A stretch of 64,000 nucleotides of DNA from Papaver somniferum (taxonomy: Eukaryota; Streptophyta; Magnoliopsida; Ranunculales; Papaveraceae), in NCBI RefSeq assembly GCF_003573695.1, contig NC_039359.1, positions 135,371,939 to 135,435,938 of the forward strand, written 5' to 3'. A program made the position numbers and the translations under genes. Every line of letters begins with the position of its first letter. Positions within the stretch are counted from its first letter, which is position 1. Shown here one piece after another: positions 35,627 to 47,500 of the stretch. The notes under the pieces are model-generated. The model was not told the DNA's origin, made no database searches, and worked only from the letters and a program-made list of their open reading frames with translations.

Positions 35627-37364
35627 TCGGTCAACTTATCATTTCCAGAGTTAAATGGCATTTGTGATTTTTTTCCAAGTACTAGGTGACGTAGGCTCAA
35701 AGACGAGACCAACCAAAAACTCATAAGTTTGATGAATCCAATGATGAGGTGGTCTTTATTAAGTCTTACTGTTTGGAAGTCTGATTTTGCAAAATGAGGT
35801 CAAAGAGAAGTAGCAGCAACAGCAAGAGCCAAGGGAGACAAGGTCGGGGTAGGCGACCGAAGCCTAAAAAGTCTTCACCTACTCCTTCCCACGTAATACG
35901 TCCATCTTTTAATACTGTTTTATCTGCGACTTCCTAACCGTTTCGTGCCCGTTAATATCTTGTCGTCAACTATCTGGTGATTCTGGTCCTTCTTTTAAAT
36001 GTACAAATGTGGTGGTGGATTTCTACCTTATTTACAACAAGTGTGCTGGTGAAATAGTACCCATCGTATCATGACCTCATCCGGTGAAAGCATAACACTG
36101 AAATCTCTAAATCTACCAAAAACTAAAAATTTTAATCAATGGGGATTAGTCCAGTTGACCAGAGGTTGAGCTCCCGAATTATAAGTTAGAGGTTCAGTTT
36201 CCCAGTTGAAACTGAAAATACCGTAATGTAATAAATCTAATAGCGTGCTCGAATACATATCTAGAAGTAGCTTTTTGAATTTTAGAAATTAAAAAAAAAA
36301 ACAGTTTGGATATGAAATCCAGAATGACTTATAAAAGCAGAAAAATAGACTTTTTGTAAAACAAAATATCTGGACTTCTGACTTCTGCTTCTGGGCCAGA
36401 AGCATAATTATATCTAAATGCGCTATAAATATAATTATGACTCTTTATAAGCTTCTTTTGATTTATTGCATCTAAAACACAGTAATTAAATAAATCAAAA
36501 ACAATAATTATTGTTCTCCATGTAAGAAAAATTAACATCACCACTTACATTTACATTAGCTACTATGTGCATCTGATACTGTCATTTGAGACTCTGGACC
36601 AGTTAGCTACTATGTGTCTTTCAAAATGTATTATGGGGGTATGCCGCCAAGCAAATGGTCCCACCTGAATAAGGTAACATCACTGTTACCCTGACTAGGA
36701 AATAATAGTCCATGATTGCATCATGGGTCGGCTGCCAACATAAAGTTGGTGTGCCAGAGAAAAAACATCTTTGTTTTTGAGAGAACGCTTCTCCTTCTAG
36801 AGAAGATTTGTCCCGCATGGCTTTCTTTCTATCAGGATCCACAGTGTTTGTGATCCCAAATCTCTGCCGCGCCTTTGGCCCGTTAATTAGTCATTTGAAA
36901 GCCGCCTAAAATCTTATTTTATGCCTACTTTCTGGAAAGTTCTGCCACTAGGTGCAGTCGCCACTGTTGCGTTTACCAATGACAACGGGCCAGTTTTGGG
37001 GCAGTGCTGCATAAAAAGGGAAAAGAAGGTGCAGTGCTTCTTGGGATATTACCTTTGTGATTCCAGAGTCCAGACGGCCCTTTTTGAGAATTGGGGTTTA
37101 GAATATTACACATTAATGTGGAAATTTAGCAGCTATTGTCCTTTTTTTTTAAAAAAAAATCCTTTATTTATTTGACAAAATTTTATTTGACTAAAATGTA
37201 TATGCTAAAATTTAGCATCTCACAAGGTTTGCCATTATCTTAACTTTGAAAAATGGTAATTTCGGTTATCAAAATGTGTTTCGTACGACTAAAGTACAAC
37301 ATGCAATTAGGTAATTTACAACTTTCACCTAAAACAATAGTAGTATACATAAATGTAAGTGGAT
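35627..37364. other. Mostly unassigned; one short basic ORF
   Basis: At 35794-35934 a 46-codon plus-strand frame reads MRSKRSSSNSKSQGRQGRGR then RPKPKKSSPTPSH; the GRGRRPKPKK segment is AT-hook-like. It could be a first-exon fragment of a nuclear protein or chance; no downstream exon was found. The segment 36140-36260 weakly resembles a tRNA-derived SINE head. The rest shows nothing. Confidence 0.35.
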
Positions 37365-37367
37365 TTA

Positions 37368-37758
37368 GGCTAAGTCTTATGGGGTAGATTTGGTTTTTAC
37401 ATTAGATAAAAAGCGTTGCAAATTCTTCTCAAAGCATTGTCTATTCTTCAACACTACTTCTCTTTCCAGATATATCTCGAATGTCAACTAGTAGCGAGAT
37501 AGTTTCGATGTTCCATTCAGCGCAAACAAAATTCAACCTTTTGCGGAATGGTTCAACGAGATTGTTTTATTTATTTTTTTTGGTCTGATGGCTGCGTTGG
37601 TTGCATTGTTCCGTTCAGTGCGACTAAATTCTAGTTTTCGCGGAATGGTACAACACATCTAGATGCTAGATTGGAATGACCATATGACTTGGGTGGGTAT
37701 TCTAGCTGACGTGAACTTCCAATCTAGATGCTAGATTGGAAGGCCATAAGACTAAGCC
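37368..37758. mobile_element. MITE with perfect 15-bp TIRs and TTA duplication
   Basis: GGCTAAGTCTTATGG at 37368 and its exact inverse CCATAAGACTAAGCC ending at 37758; TTA at 37365-37367 and 37759-37761. Length 391 bp, non-coding. The 3-bp TTA site suggests PIF/Harbinger. It abuts the PMD element to its right. Confidence 0.8.
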
Positions 37759-38009
37759 TTAGAAGCAAGATTAAGGGATGTCAAAAATAGATAAAATTAC
37801 GAAATTATCCTTGTAGATTCTAATTAAAATGAACCCAATTTATTTTCTAATATCAGTTTTATTCTCTTCTTCTGCTTCGTACTCTACCCTAACAACGAAT
37901 TGGTCCTCTCTCCATCCATCTCCATCAATCAAACGAAAAATACTCGTCGTAATCGTCGATTCGAAAATTTCATTGTGATTAATCTTCAAACATGTAGAAA
38001 CGTATAAAA

Positions 38010-40017
38010 CACACTAAGAGAAAACCTAATTGTGATGACCCTAATATTGGAAAGACTATGCATGCGCAACAATACAAGCGGGAAAAAAAATCAGTGGGTG
38101 AAGAAAAAATCTATGAAAGCGAAGAAACTGAAGAAATGACGAGATTGAGAAAGTAAGTGATTACACAGACTCAATCCAATACCTTAATTTGTTGTTTGAA
38201 TGTCAAATTAGGTCTGAAAAATCGAAATTGTTGAATTGCAGTTATGCGTCGTCAAGGTATCTCTTCGTCTACCTTGACAACTTTTGATGTTTAGTTTTAG
38301 TCGTCATCTTCTTGGGATGAATATCGTGACTATTTTTCATCTCTGAAAGTCACATTCACAGGGTCGTCATGATGTTCATTCCAAAACCTTGACGACTAGT
38401 AGATGACTATGATTAGTCGTCAGGTTATGCAAATCTAAATCATGCCGACAGAAACTTGTTTTCTTGTGTTCCATTTTGTAATTAGGCGTCAAGGTTTTGA
38501 AAACCTAACTTGCTGACTAGGTTATGGTCGTCAGTATGATATATTTTCGACCTTGACGACCAACAACTACCAAAATTCAATGTTTTATGTGTCTATTTTT
38601 TCTATTGGTCGTCATGTTTGTAAAACTATAACCTTGACGACTAAGTCCATAAGATAGTTAGTCGTCATTATGCTTGACTATCGACCTTGACGACTAATTG
38701 CAATGTAATGTAACTGTTTTTGAGTTTGTAGTTTGTATATGCAATTTTAATTGACTCCTTGTATATTATGTTGTTCTTTAGGCTCCAAAACGTAAAGCAG
38801 GGAAAGAAACATGATACTCCTCATTCAAAACCTCCTCGCAAAGGCGACAAACTCTTGACATCAACACTTATAGGGGAATTTTTGGAGACGGGAACACTTA
38901 AAATACGTGAACAAAACGACACTCAGCTATCATCACCTGAAGAACAAAGTGATTCTGATAAAACTGACGGAGACCAATCAATTCCACCTGGTAGAGGAGG
39001 TAAGGATAATGATGATCAAGGAATATCGACTGCTAGAGGAGGTAAGGATGATGATGATCAAGGAATTCCAGCCGTTAAGGAGGTAATGATGATCAGGAGG
39101 ATGACGACGAGGATGACTATGGGATTCATGATGATAAAGGTGATAGAGAAGGTGAAGGTCTTTAAAAAAATAACGAAGAAGACGAAGTTCTTGAAGAAGG
39201 TAATGGTCTAGAAAAAGGGGTTCATGTTTAACTAGTAGCATAAACTTCAACTGCAAAGAAGGATAAGAAACCAAATAAACCTTTGATTTCTACATGCCGC
39301 TCCCGCACATGAAGATGATTGAATAACCATGTGATCCACTCCTTGGGTTACCCGAAGATGGTTGACTTGTGCTCTTCAAATACAAAGACTTGTGGGTATA
39401 TCAAATCTATTGTACGATTGTAAGTTATCTCGATCTCACTTTTTGTTATTTAGTTATTCTCTATAATTTGCTAGCGATGTTGTGTTTGTACTTTTTTTGT
39501 TATTGTGTTGTGTGTTTATGGAACTAAAAATAGGATCATAAGAATGTTTTTTAGTTATACTCTTATGAAGACTTGGCCAATAAAGAAGGAATATCAGGCT
39601 GTGAAAGATATTGTCAAAAACACTGGGCTGTGGCCCGCGGTGAAGACTTTAGCTGTTGGGTATGACAAATTTTCCATATTTGCATTCTATGAGAGCTTTT
39701 ATGGGGACACAAGTATAACTCTCTTCCCATTCGGAGAGATGACGGTCACTCCGGAAGATTGTCAGCAAATTTTAGGCCTCGAGGTTGATGGGAAATCCAC
39801 CCAATACGGGTTAGATAATGGTATTCCCTGGGAGGATCTTCACAAATTGATCAAAAACTTGTTTGGTTTGGAAATAAAGAACTCGGAGTATATGTTTATT
39901 GTTAACGAAGATTATAAAAGCAAGAAGTTTAAGCGGAAGATGTTGAGGAACACATACAGTAAGATCGCTGACATATCTGAAATGAAGGAAATTAATGGGA
40001 ACCTAAGTCTATTCTAG
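38010..40017 (+). pseudogene. Plant mobile domain (PMD) protein gene, degraded
   Basis: Exon 1 (about 38010-38153) reads KRIKHTKRKPNCDDP and KREKKSVGEEKIYESEE and ends before GTAAGT. The intron 38154-38780 contains the AGTCGTCA array. Exon 2 from about 38782 (after CTTTAG) reads APKRKAGKKHDTPHSKPPRK, then an acidic, repetitive linker (GGKDNDDQGIST and GGKDDDDQGIP) that loses frame near 39080. A later exon (to 40017) carries the PMD: VKNTGLWPAVKTLA, FAFYESFYGD, FPFGEMTVTPEDCQQILGLE, DGKSTQYG. PMD proteins occur as host MAIN/MAIL proteins and inside Mutator-like and gypsy elements. The annotated start codon is followed by TAG, the linker is frameshifted, and the PMD stops at about 160 residues, roughly half the usual length, so it is probably dead. 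Confidence 0.75.
38246..38695. repeat. AGTCGTCA/TGACGACT inverted-repeat array (element E)
   Basis: TAGTCGTCA-type motifs at about 38246, 38298, 38363, 38413, 38527, 38608 and 38660 alternate with ACCTTGACGACTA-type motifs at 38271, 38386, 38550, 38631 and 38683. Spacers align with the array of element D at 34742-35215, for example TTTTTCATCTCTGAAA and GATGTTCAT. Nested in the first intron of the PMD gene. Confidence 0.9.
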
Positions 40018-40795
40018 GAAATTCAACTGACTTTGTCATTTATGTTCGCCGAATTGTGTAGTTAGTATTCTGTATGATTGATTTTACCATACTTTTTGCT
40101 GGCATAGATTTTGATATATGAGAATTTCGATTCCTTAGTGAAATCCAATTCCAACATCGAAATCAAGGCTTATTTGCCGAACGACAAATGAAAAGGACGT
40201 AAGTAAAAATTCACCATCTGCTAGGAGAAGGATATGCCTCAAAGCTGATCACATGCGAGTTTCTTTGGACAACATGACTGCGAAAAGGATGTATAACAGA
40301 TTTGTAAGTTGATTTTATACTTATCCAGCAAAGAATAATTTTTAACCACACCCATTTAAACTTGTCGATCCATAATGTGTACGTAAGTATTTTTTAGAGT
40401 TTCTTTTAAATAAGTCGAGTTGTATGACCTTTCATTATAACAACACTAATAAAGTAAGTTTCTGTTTTTGATTTTGTAGGAGAAAGTCGTAAAAGGCACT
40501 ACTTGGAGGAAAAGAGAGAAGCACTCACATATGATAAAAGTTATCATTTCATGAATTCTAAAATTTCATAGTTTTACCTAGACTATATATCTGGTTTCTC
40601 TAAGGAGGACGCAGATTCCTCCAATGAAAATTGAGACTTTCATAGGTTTTTGATTAGATTTAATGGGTATATATCTATGTAAGCCTTCACGAGACTATAA
40701 CTCGTCCACTATATGGTCGCATAAGAGTTAAAAGGCTTGATGCACATGCTAAGTGGATCCGCAATATCTACGGAAGTGAGTTATACTTTAGAATG
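40018..40795. other. Downstream region of the PMD gene; nothing recognised
   Basis: Fragments such as AAGGCTTATTTGCCGAACGA could be more of the PMD gene but are not readable. No right terminal repeat of element E could be assigned. Confidence 0.3.
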
Positions 40796-41560
40796 TGTAA
40801 GAGAATTCTCGGTTCAACCCGCTAAGCGTTGGTATGTCAAGGTTGGTTGTCATATTTTAGTATCAAAACTCAAAAGTCGCATGATTAGAATCACTGGAGT
40901 CAACTCCGTTAGGTTAGACTAAAAAATCTAGAAATATTGAGACATACAAGTATTACTTTGAAGACCTAGAAATTATGAAGACGTATCGGCACCAGTGAAC
41001 GCATCGTCCCTCTACTTGAAGTTAGTAATACAAGACTTGACTTGTTTCCATTTCTATATCGTTTCTTTCAAGTCATTTTGATTTAAAACATAACATGCGA
41101 AATTATACATGAAATTCTAGTATTAGAAACTTGATCATCTTATTATGATCAAAGTGTCAAGAGAAGAGTATACAAGTTGTTTTACAACTCAGGTATATTG
41201 AATCACGAAGTATAATGCTTATCTTTTGAACTTCGTAATTGCGACATAGACACAATCTTTGTAACTTGTTTACCAGATAACGTAATAACCTTAGGATTGA
41301 TTTCATGCCTACAAAATTATGTTTGATTAAATGAGTTTAGGAAGGTAGATTTACGAACTTGTTTCGTGGTTGAAAGAAATCAATATGATTGGTGGTCCAA
41401 TTTTCATCGAAGATATAAGGAAGGACCGATCCCTACTTATGTTAGGAACCATGATAGTACCGATCCTTACCAATGTTGGGAGTCAAGGTAGTACCGATCC
41501 TTACCATAAACAAACCAGTAAAAATTCAAACACAATCCCAAAAAACTCGGTGAAACTCGG
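40796..41560 (+). repeat. Copia (SIRE-like) LTR fragment
   Basis: Third copy of the LTR at 16208 and 23838: TGTAAGAGAATTCTCGGTTC, AAGCGTTGGTATGTCAAGG, GGAGTCAACTCCGTTAGGTT and several GGACCGATCC/AGTACCGATCC motifs. No internal region follows. Confidence 0.7.
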
Positions 41561-42525
41561 TTTTCCTTGGTAAAATACGGTTTTCCTTGGAGAAGTACAC
41601 GCCAATACTCTTTCCTCGATGAGGACTTCATAATCGACTCGACCAAGCAGGGACCGGAAAGTACTCACGAGTAATTCGAACGAGTTTGTTGAGTCTGACT
41701 ATGTACGTAGTTCAAGATTCATGAGTACCAAATTCTTGCAAAGAACTCATATTTTAATATATGAAGTTGTCTTAGTTATCTTCACCTCATTAATAAGTTA
41801 TGGGTTTACATGTTTCTAATGTTGAATTCATAGTTGTTTTCGATATATTTCTTATACACTACTTATTATTACTCTTATTTTATTTTATTTGTTTTAATTA
41901 AGTGAATCATCCCAATAAGTGTGAAATGGTTATAAAAGAGCTAAGAAGTGAAATATTGAAATTCCTAGCTATGCAAGACCAAGAGAAGTGGAATAAATGT
42001 GATCAAAACGAGCAACAAACGTCAAAAAATAAAAGAATAACCAAAAAGAAAGAATTTGAACCGTAAAATCAACATGTCTCCACCTTTATCTTTTAGAGAA
42101 TATAATTTCAACAGAGGAAAAAAATGAGGTCATTCCCGCTGGGGATGAAGAAATTATGGACAAAATAGCCGAGAAAAGAGACATGTTTCCATAACGTTTT
42201 GGTCGGGACGATTTGAGAAATTTGACTATGCCAACATGGTCATAGAAACCGTGCTGACTGTATCAACTTTTCAGGCAGAGATTTTGAGTTTGTATAATCG
42301 GTGGAGTCGTAAGAATTGACCACGCTAACTATAGCAAACTTGCTGGGTCTGTTTGGACATATTTTTGACTTCTAAATTGAAGAAAATTGGCCCCAATAGG
42401 ATTACAAGTCCTAGAAGTGAATGCTAGATTCTAAAAGAGAATATTTTTACAATACAAGAAGAAAGAAGCTAAGACTTGGATATTGTACTTCATCTTCTAG
42501 ATTCTAGGATTTTCTTACTTGCTTT

Positions 42526-42566
<41 letters not shown>

Positions 42567-44250
42567 CATGAATTTTGGGAAATCCGTAATGAACTAATTC
42601 TTCCTAATTGGTTAGAGATGTATTTCGAAGTCTGAAAACATCGAAACATTATTATGAATGTTCATAATCTCTTTAATGTCGTTTATGATAACATCATGTA
42701 TCTGATTGAATGCTTGTTTATTTAAGTGATGAATTAGATTAACATGTGTTCATATCTGTAACTAAACTAGGGTTTGAGATCCGTAAATATCGAAAAATCT
42801 TTGTTACCAGTAGCATAACATAGTTTTTAATAGCGATATGTTGCCATGCAATTATGTGTAAAAGCTTAATTATATCCAAGTGGCTTTTGCACTAGATTGC
42901 TTGAAACAACCTCAAGTCACAAAAATTATTGCTCCTATTGGGTTAATCATGATTATCTCTTGTGCCAAGTTATTTAGTGAAAATGATTCTTTTTGTGGCT
43001 CTTGCACCTTTTATAATGTAAGGAGATTTGATGGAGTAATTCTACAGTACAATGCTATAGAGTTACTGGTATTCAAAGAGGATAAATGTTGAGCATGATC
43101 GGTTGATAACATGTTGGATGACGGAAGATGACTTCTCTAACCGCTAGTCAGGCTGCATATGGTGTGGTTCAGTTTGCTTTCCAACTCAACCAAAATCGAA
43201 ACCGATGAATTCGGTTTTAATGATTTGTTAACCGATGTTACCATTTGGCACATTTGATTCGGTTCTAAATTGAGTCGAATCAATTCTGTTTATTACCATT
43301 GGTAAATCGATAAGAATTTGAACTTTCAAGTTTGTTAGAGAAGAAGAATACACGTAGTGACCAGAAAGATGAAACTCATAGTGAATATTTTTAGCAAATT
43401 TGAATGTAATGAGTATGAGATTATTTTGAGAAAAATTTAAAAGAAAATAAATTGTTTCGACTGATTTGATATTAGATGGAAAAAATGGTAAGTATCAGGG
43501 TTATAATTTTAACATCCATGGTAGCAATCTACTAAGATCTAACGATCCTTATTAATCGGTTTAAACCGATGGTTTCGGTTTGGTTTTTGGATAAATCAAA
43601 ACCGAACAGAATATGCCGCTTTTCTATAATCTAAAAATCGATCGATTACCATTAAGTTCATGGTTCAATTCGGTTTTAGTCATAAATAATTTCGTTCAAG
43701 ATTCTCAGTTTTATCCATTTGCAATATTCACCACTTTTTAACAGTTCATAATAAAAATTTCCTTGCTTAAATAAATCACGAACAAAAATCCCATGTCTAG
43801 ATAATTATCCGAAAATAATTAACATATCTCAAGTCTTCCACATATGACCATTTTTTAACTTAAATTTCCCCTTTTTTTCCCATAATTTTTCTTAAAGAAT
43901 AACTGTGCAATTGGATTTTAGGGTGTCGTCACTTGAGCACTAATGCACTATGGTCTATATTGCTAGAAGCACACAATACACTGCCTTAGGTAACCCTTCA
44001 ATAAACTAACGCGATTCTGTGACTTCTGTCTCTTCGAGGAAACAGAAGGATTTGGGCACGTTTAGTTTTGTTTGGACTTAGTTTTAGTTAGCCACCATTT
44101 TGGGTGCACTGGTCAAGGGTGTCGGCCCATAAAACAAACTTGTGAAGACCACTTTCCCTTTCATCTCCTCATATTCCCAAATCCCAATCACAAAACTCTA
44201 CTTATAATTTCTCTCCTTCCACACATCTTTCCCACAATCCCCATTTCCAC
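41561..44250. other. Intergenic DNA with microsatellite and CGGTTT-rich tract
   Basis: An (AT)n microsatellite of about 16 units occupies 42529-42561. From 43180 to 43690 words such as AACCGATG, TTCGGTTT and AAACCGAACAG occur in both orientations, suggesting a decayed inverted-repeat element, without definable ends. No gene seen up to the ABC transporter promoter. Confidence 0.4.
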
Positions 44251-44256
44251 ACCCCC

Positions 44257-44264
44257 TATTTAAA
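44257..44264 (+). promoter_or_regulatory. TATA-like box of the ABCG gene
   Basis: TATTTAAA in the context CACCCCCTATTTAAAGC, about 295 bp before the start codon. It follows a C/T-rich stretch typical of plant core promoters. This implies a 5' UTR of roughly 260 nt without an obvious intron. Confidence 0.45.
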
Positions 44265-44551
44265 GCAAAAAGAGAAACACTAAGCAAAATATTATGAGAA
44301 GGAGAGCTATTCTTCAAAACAGCAACAAGCAGCTCTGAACAACAAAAACTTAAGAACTGGTCCTTGAGTTTGCTTACCATCTCAGCCTTCTTCAACAACT
44401 CTCTAGAATTCAACTCATTACCTAAAAACATTTATGTTTTATAAAGACTGGGTTTCTTGATTCTGAGCTTTCAACAACCCAAACAAAGTACATTCTCAGA
44501 GTTAATTCTTTGAATTCGTTTTCTGAAAGGTGAGAATTAAATTGGATAAAG

Positions 44552-47500
44552 ATGGACGGATTAGGGAGAAGTATAAGTAGGAGTATGAGCAGAACGAATT
44601 GGGGAATGGAAGATGTGTTTTCAAGATCATCAATGTCAAATAGGCATGTGAATGATGATGAAGAAGCATTAAGATGGGCAGCTTTAGAGAAATTACCAAC
44701 TTATGATCGATTAAGAACTAGTATTTTACAATCGTACGTCGATAATGAACAACAACAACATCAGAATCAGAATAATCGACAGCAGGTTGTTAATAAAGAA
44801 GTTGATGTTCGTAATTTGGATGTTAATGAGAGATTAGCTTTTATTGAGAGGATTTTTAAAGTTGCCGAAGAAGATAATGAAAAGTTCTTGAAGAAATTCC
44901 GAAATCGTATCGACAAGTAAGTCCATTTTCCAATTCTTTGTTAGAATTTCTTTGATCGGCAAAAAGAAATTTCATTATTTTTTCTTAAAAAAAATAAATC
45001 GTATTTTCCATTTTACTAGATAATTTTTTTTAAACATTTCTAACTATGATAAAATCTGCAATGGGTGATATGATTATTGCCAAACATGTTACAAAAACGT
45101 GTTGAAACGATCAAAGTATATACTGTTTGAGATGGTTTATCAGAATTCATTGACTAATTAAGAAGCTTCTTTGTATCATTTTAGGGTTACTTTATGATAA
45201 TCATCTTTTCTTATTTTATTCTGGCACATTATCATCATCTTCTTGTGTTTTTATTGTAATGGTTGGAGTTGTTGTATGTCTTTTTTTCTTTTTAATTTTT
45301 TTTTGGTTTTCTTAAATAAGTGCGTATTAGGTGCTAGTCTTTTTCATGAAATGCATGAGTCATTTTTGCATTTTTTTTGAGCATAAATATACACATTTTA
45401 TAATGGATATATATCTGGTGCTCGAACTCAGGTCACTAGTATTATCCTGTAAATTAATTATTATTAGTATTTTTGATCACATATTATGCAATTTTCAACA
45501 CGTTATGTGGCATATTCAAGCTTTCACAGACTGTTCTTGAACTGAAAATCCAACTCTTATCTGCTTCATTTTCCAAGTTAGGTGACCTTGACAAAAATTG
45601 AGCATTAATAATTAAATTTTGTTTTCCACCCTGAGGCCCCTTTACAACTTGTGTTAATTTTAATGTTCTTTACTAATTATGGACAAGACCTAGTCAATGC
45701 GAGTTAACCGAGTCAATGACAAGCTCGAAAGATTTGATTAACTGATGATTTTTGGTGGAAATGCAGGGTTGGAATCAAGTTACCAACAGTGGAAGTAAGA
45801 TATGAGCATTTAAGAATTGAAGCAGATTGCCATGTTGGAGGTAGAGCACTTCCAACATTGATAAACACAGCAAGAAACATAGCTGAATCGGCTCTTGACA
45901 CAGTTGGAATCAGTTTGACTAAAAGAACCAAGCTCACTATTCTTAAAGATGCCTCTGGAATTCTAAAACCTTCAAGGATGACACTCTTGTTAGGTCCTCC
46001 GTCGTCCGGTAAAACGACTTTGTTACTCGCGTTAGCCGGAAAGCTCGATCCTGGTCTAAAGGTGTGTGATCCTAAGTAGTAGTTGCATGCTCATTGACCT
46101 AGCTGTTGACTCAAATAGTCAAATGTGTTATTTTTACTGAAGTGTGATTGTTTTTTAATTAACAGGTAAAAGGAGAGATAACTTTTAATGGGCATAAACT
46201 CAAAGAATTTGTACCGCAGAAAACCTCAGCTTATATCAGTCAAAATGATGTTCATATTGGAATAATGACTGTTAAAGAAACTTTAGATTTCTCGGCAAGA
46301 TGTCAAGGGGTTGGATCACGATACGGTAAATTTTATTTCAAAATTTCTTAATACAAAATTCATTCTGTCATTTTACTTAAAATTTTGATTTTAACCATAA
46401 CGGACATTGTGTAAACAGATTTGTTAACGGAGTTGGCAAAGCGAGAAAAAGATGCAGGGATATTCCCTGAGGCCGAAGTTGATCTCTTCATGAAGGTGAT
46501 AAAAATGCAAGTTTCAGGAAATTTACTGGCTTCAATAAAGTTATTTACTGCAGAAAACTAAATTAACTGTCTTTTTTATCAGGCCACAGCAGTTGAAGGA
46601 GCTGAGAGCAGTCTTATAACTGATTACACTCTAAAAGTAAGTTTGTTAAATTAATCTTCATTATGTTAGTATCCAATTATTCCAAATATTTTGAAAAATG
46701 TATTCAAACATTTAAGACTTTTGAAACATAGCATGATTTGACAATTTCAATTTCAGACTTGAAGTTGTATTTTTCTCTGAATTTGCGTACTTAGTAAATT
46801 TCCAAGCTCTTTCCATGGTTTGGTTGAAAAGGATAATTTGGACCCTACCCTCCTTGTCTTGAAGCATAAAAAAGTTGGTGAACAAACTGATTTTCTCACT
46901 AAATCATCTTCAGCCACCAATTATAATTCTTTATATTACAAATTTTATCATATTATACGATAATATTATCAAAAATAAAATTATTTAAAAATATCACTTT
47001 TCCTGAAATGGGCAATAATTCACATTATAATTTTTCTAATGTGCTTAAAATTTTACAGTTACTGGGGCTAGAAGGGTGCAGGGATATCATCGTCGGAGAC
47101 GAAATGATTCGAGGAATATCCGGCGGCCAAAAAAAGCGAGTAACTACAGGTTCATTTTCTTCCTACTTCCACATTTTTCCTTTTATGATAAATAAATAAA
47201 CTTTACAGTAGACAGAAAATAATTCTTTTTTCCACAAATTAAGATTAAAGAAGTGTAAAATGGAAGTCTAGTTGGAGAGATTCGACAGAATACTAAAATA
47301 ATAATGAAATCTTAGGACTAAAAATACAATAAAACAAGAACAACCACTCATGATAGCTAGCTGCTCCACTTTAACGAAAGTTTTTCTTTTTGCAAGGAAA
47401 CTTTAACTAAAGTCCTCAAAACATTATCAAAAATCATGGAGCATGATGGCAGAATATTGCTGGTCATTTGGTTTTTGGGACCCCATTGTGACATATATAT

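Noticed and set aside
36140..36260. Possible tRNA-derived SINE or tRNA
   Set aside because: The A-box- and B-box-like words (TAGTCCAGTTGACCAGAGG, GGTTCAGTTTCCC) are too degenerate, no cloverleaf forms by eye, and no poly(A) end or target duplication was found.
38978..39274. Minus-strand open frame of 98 codons
   Set aside because: It is antisense to the acidic linker of the PMD gene.
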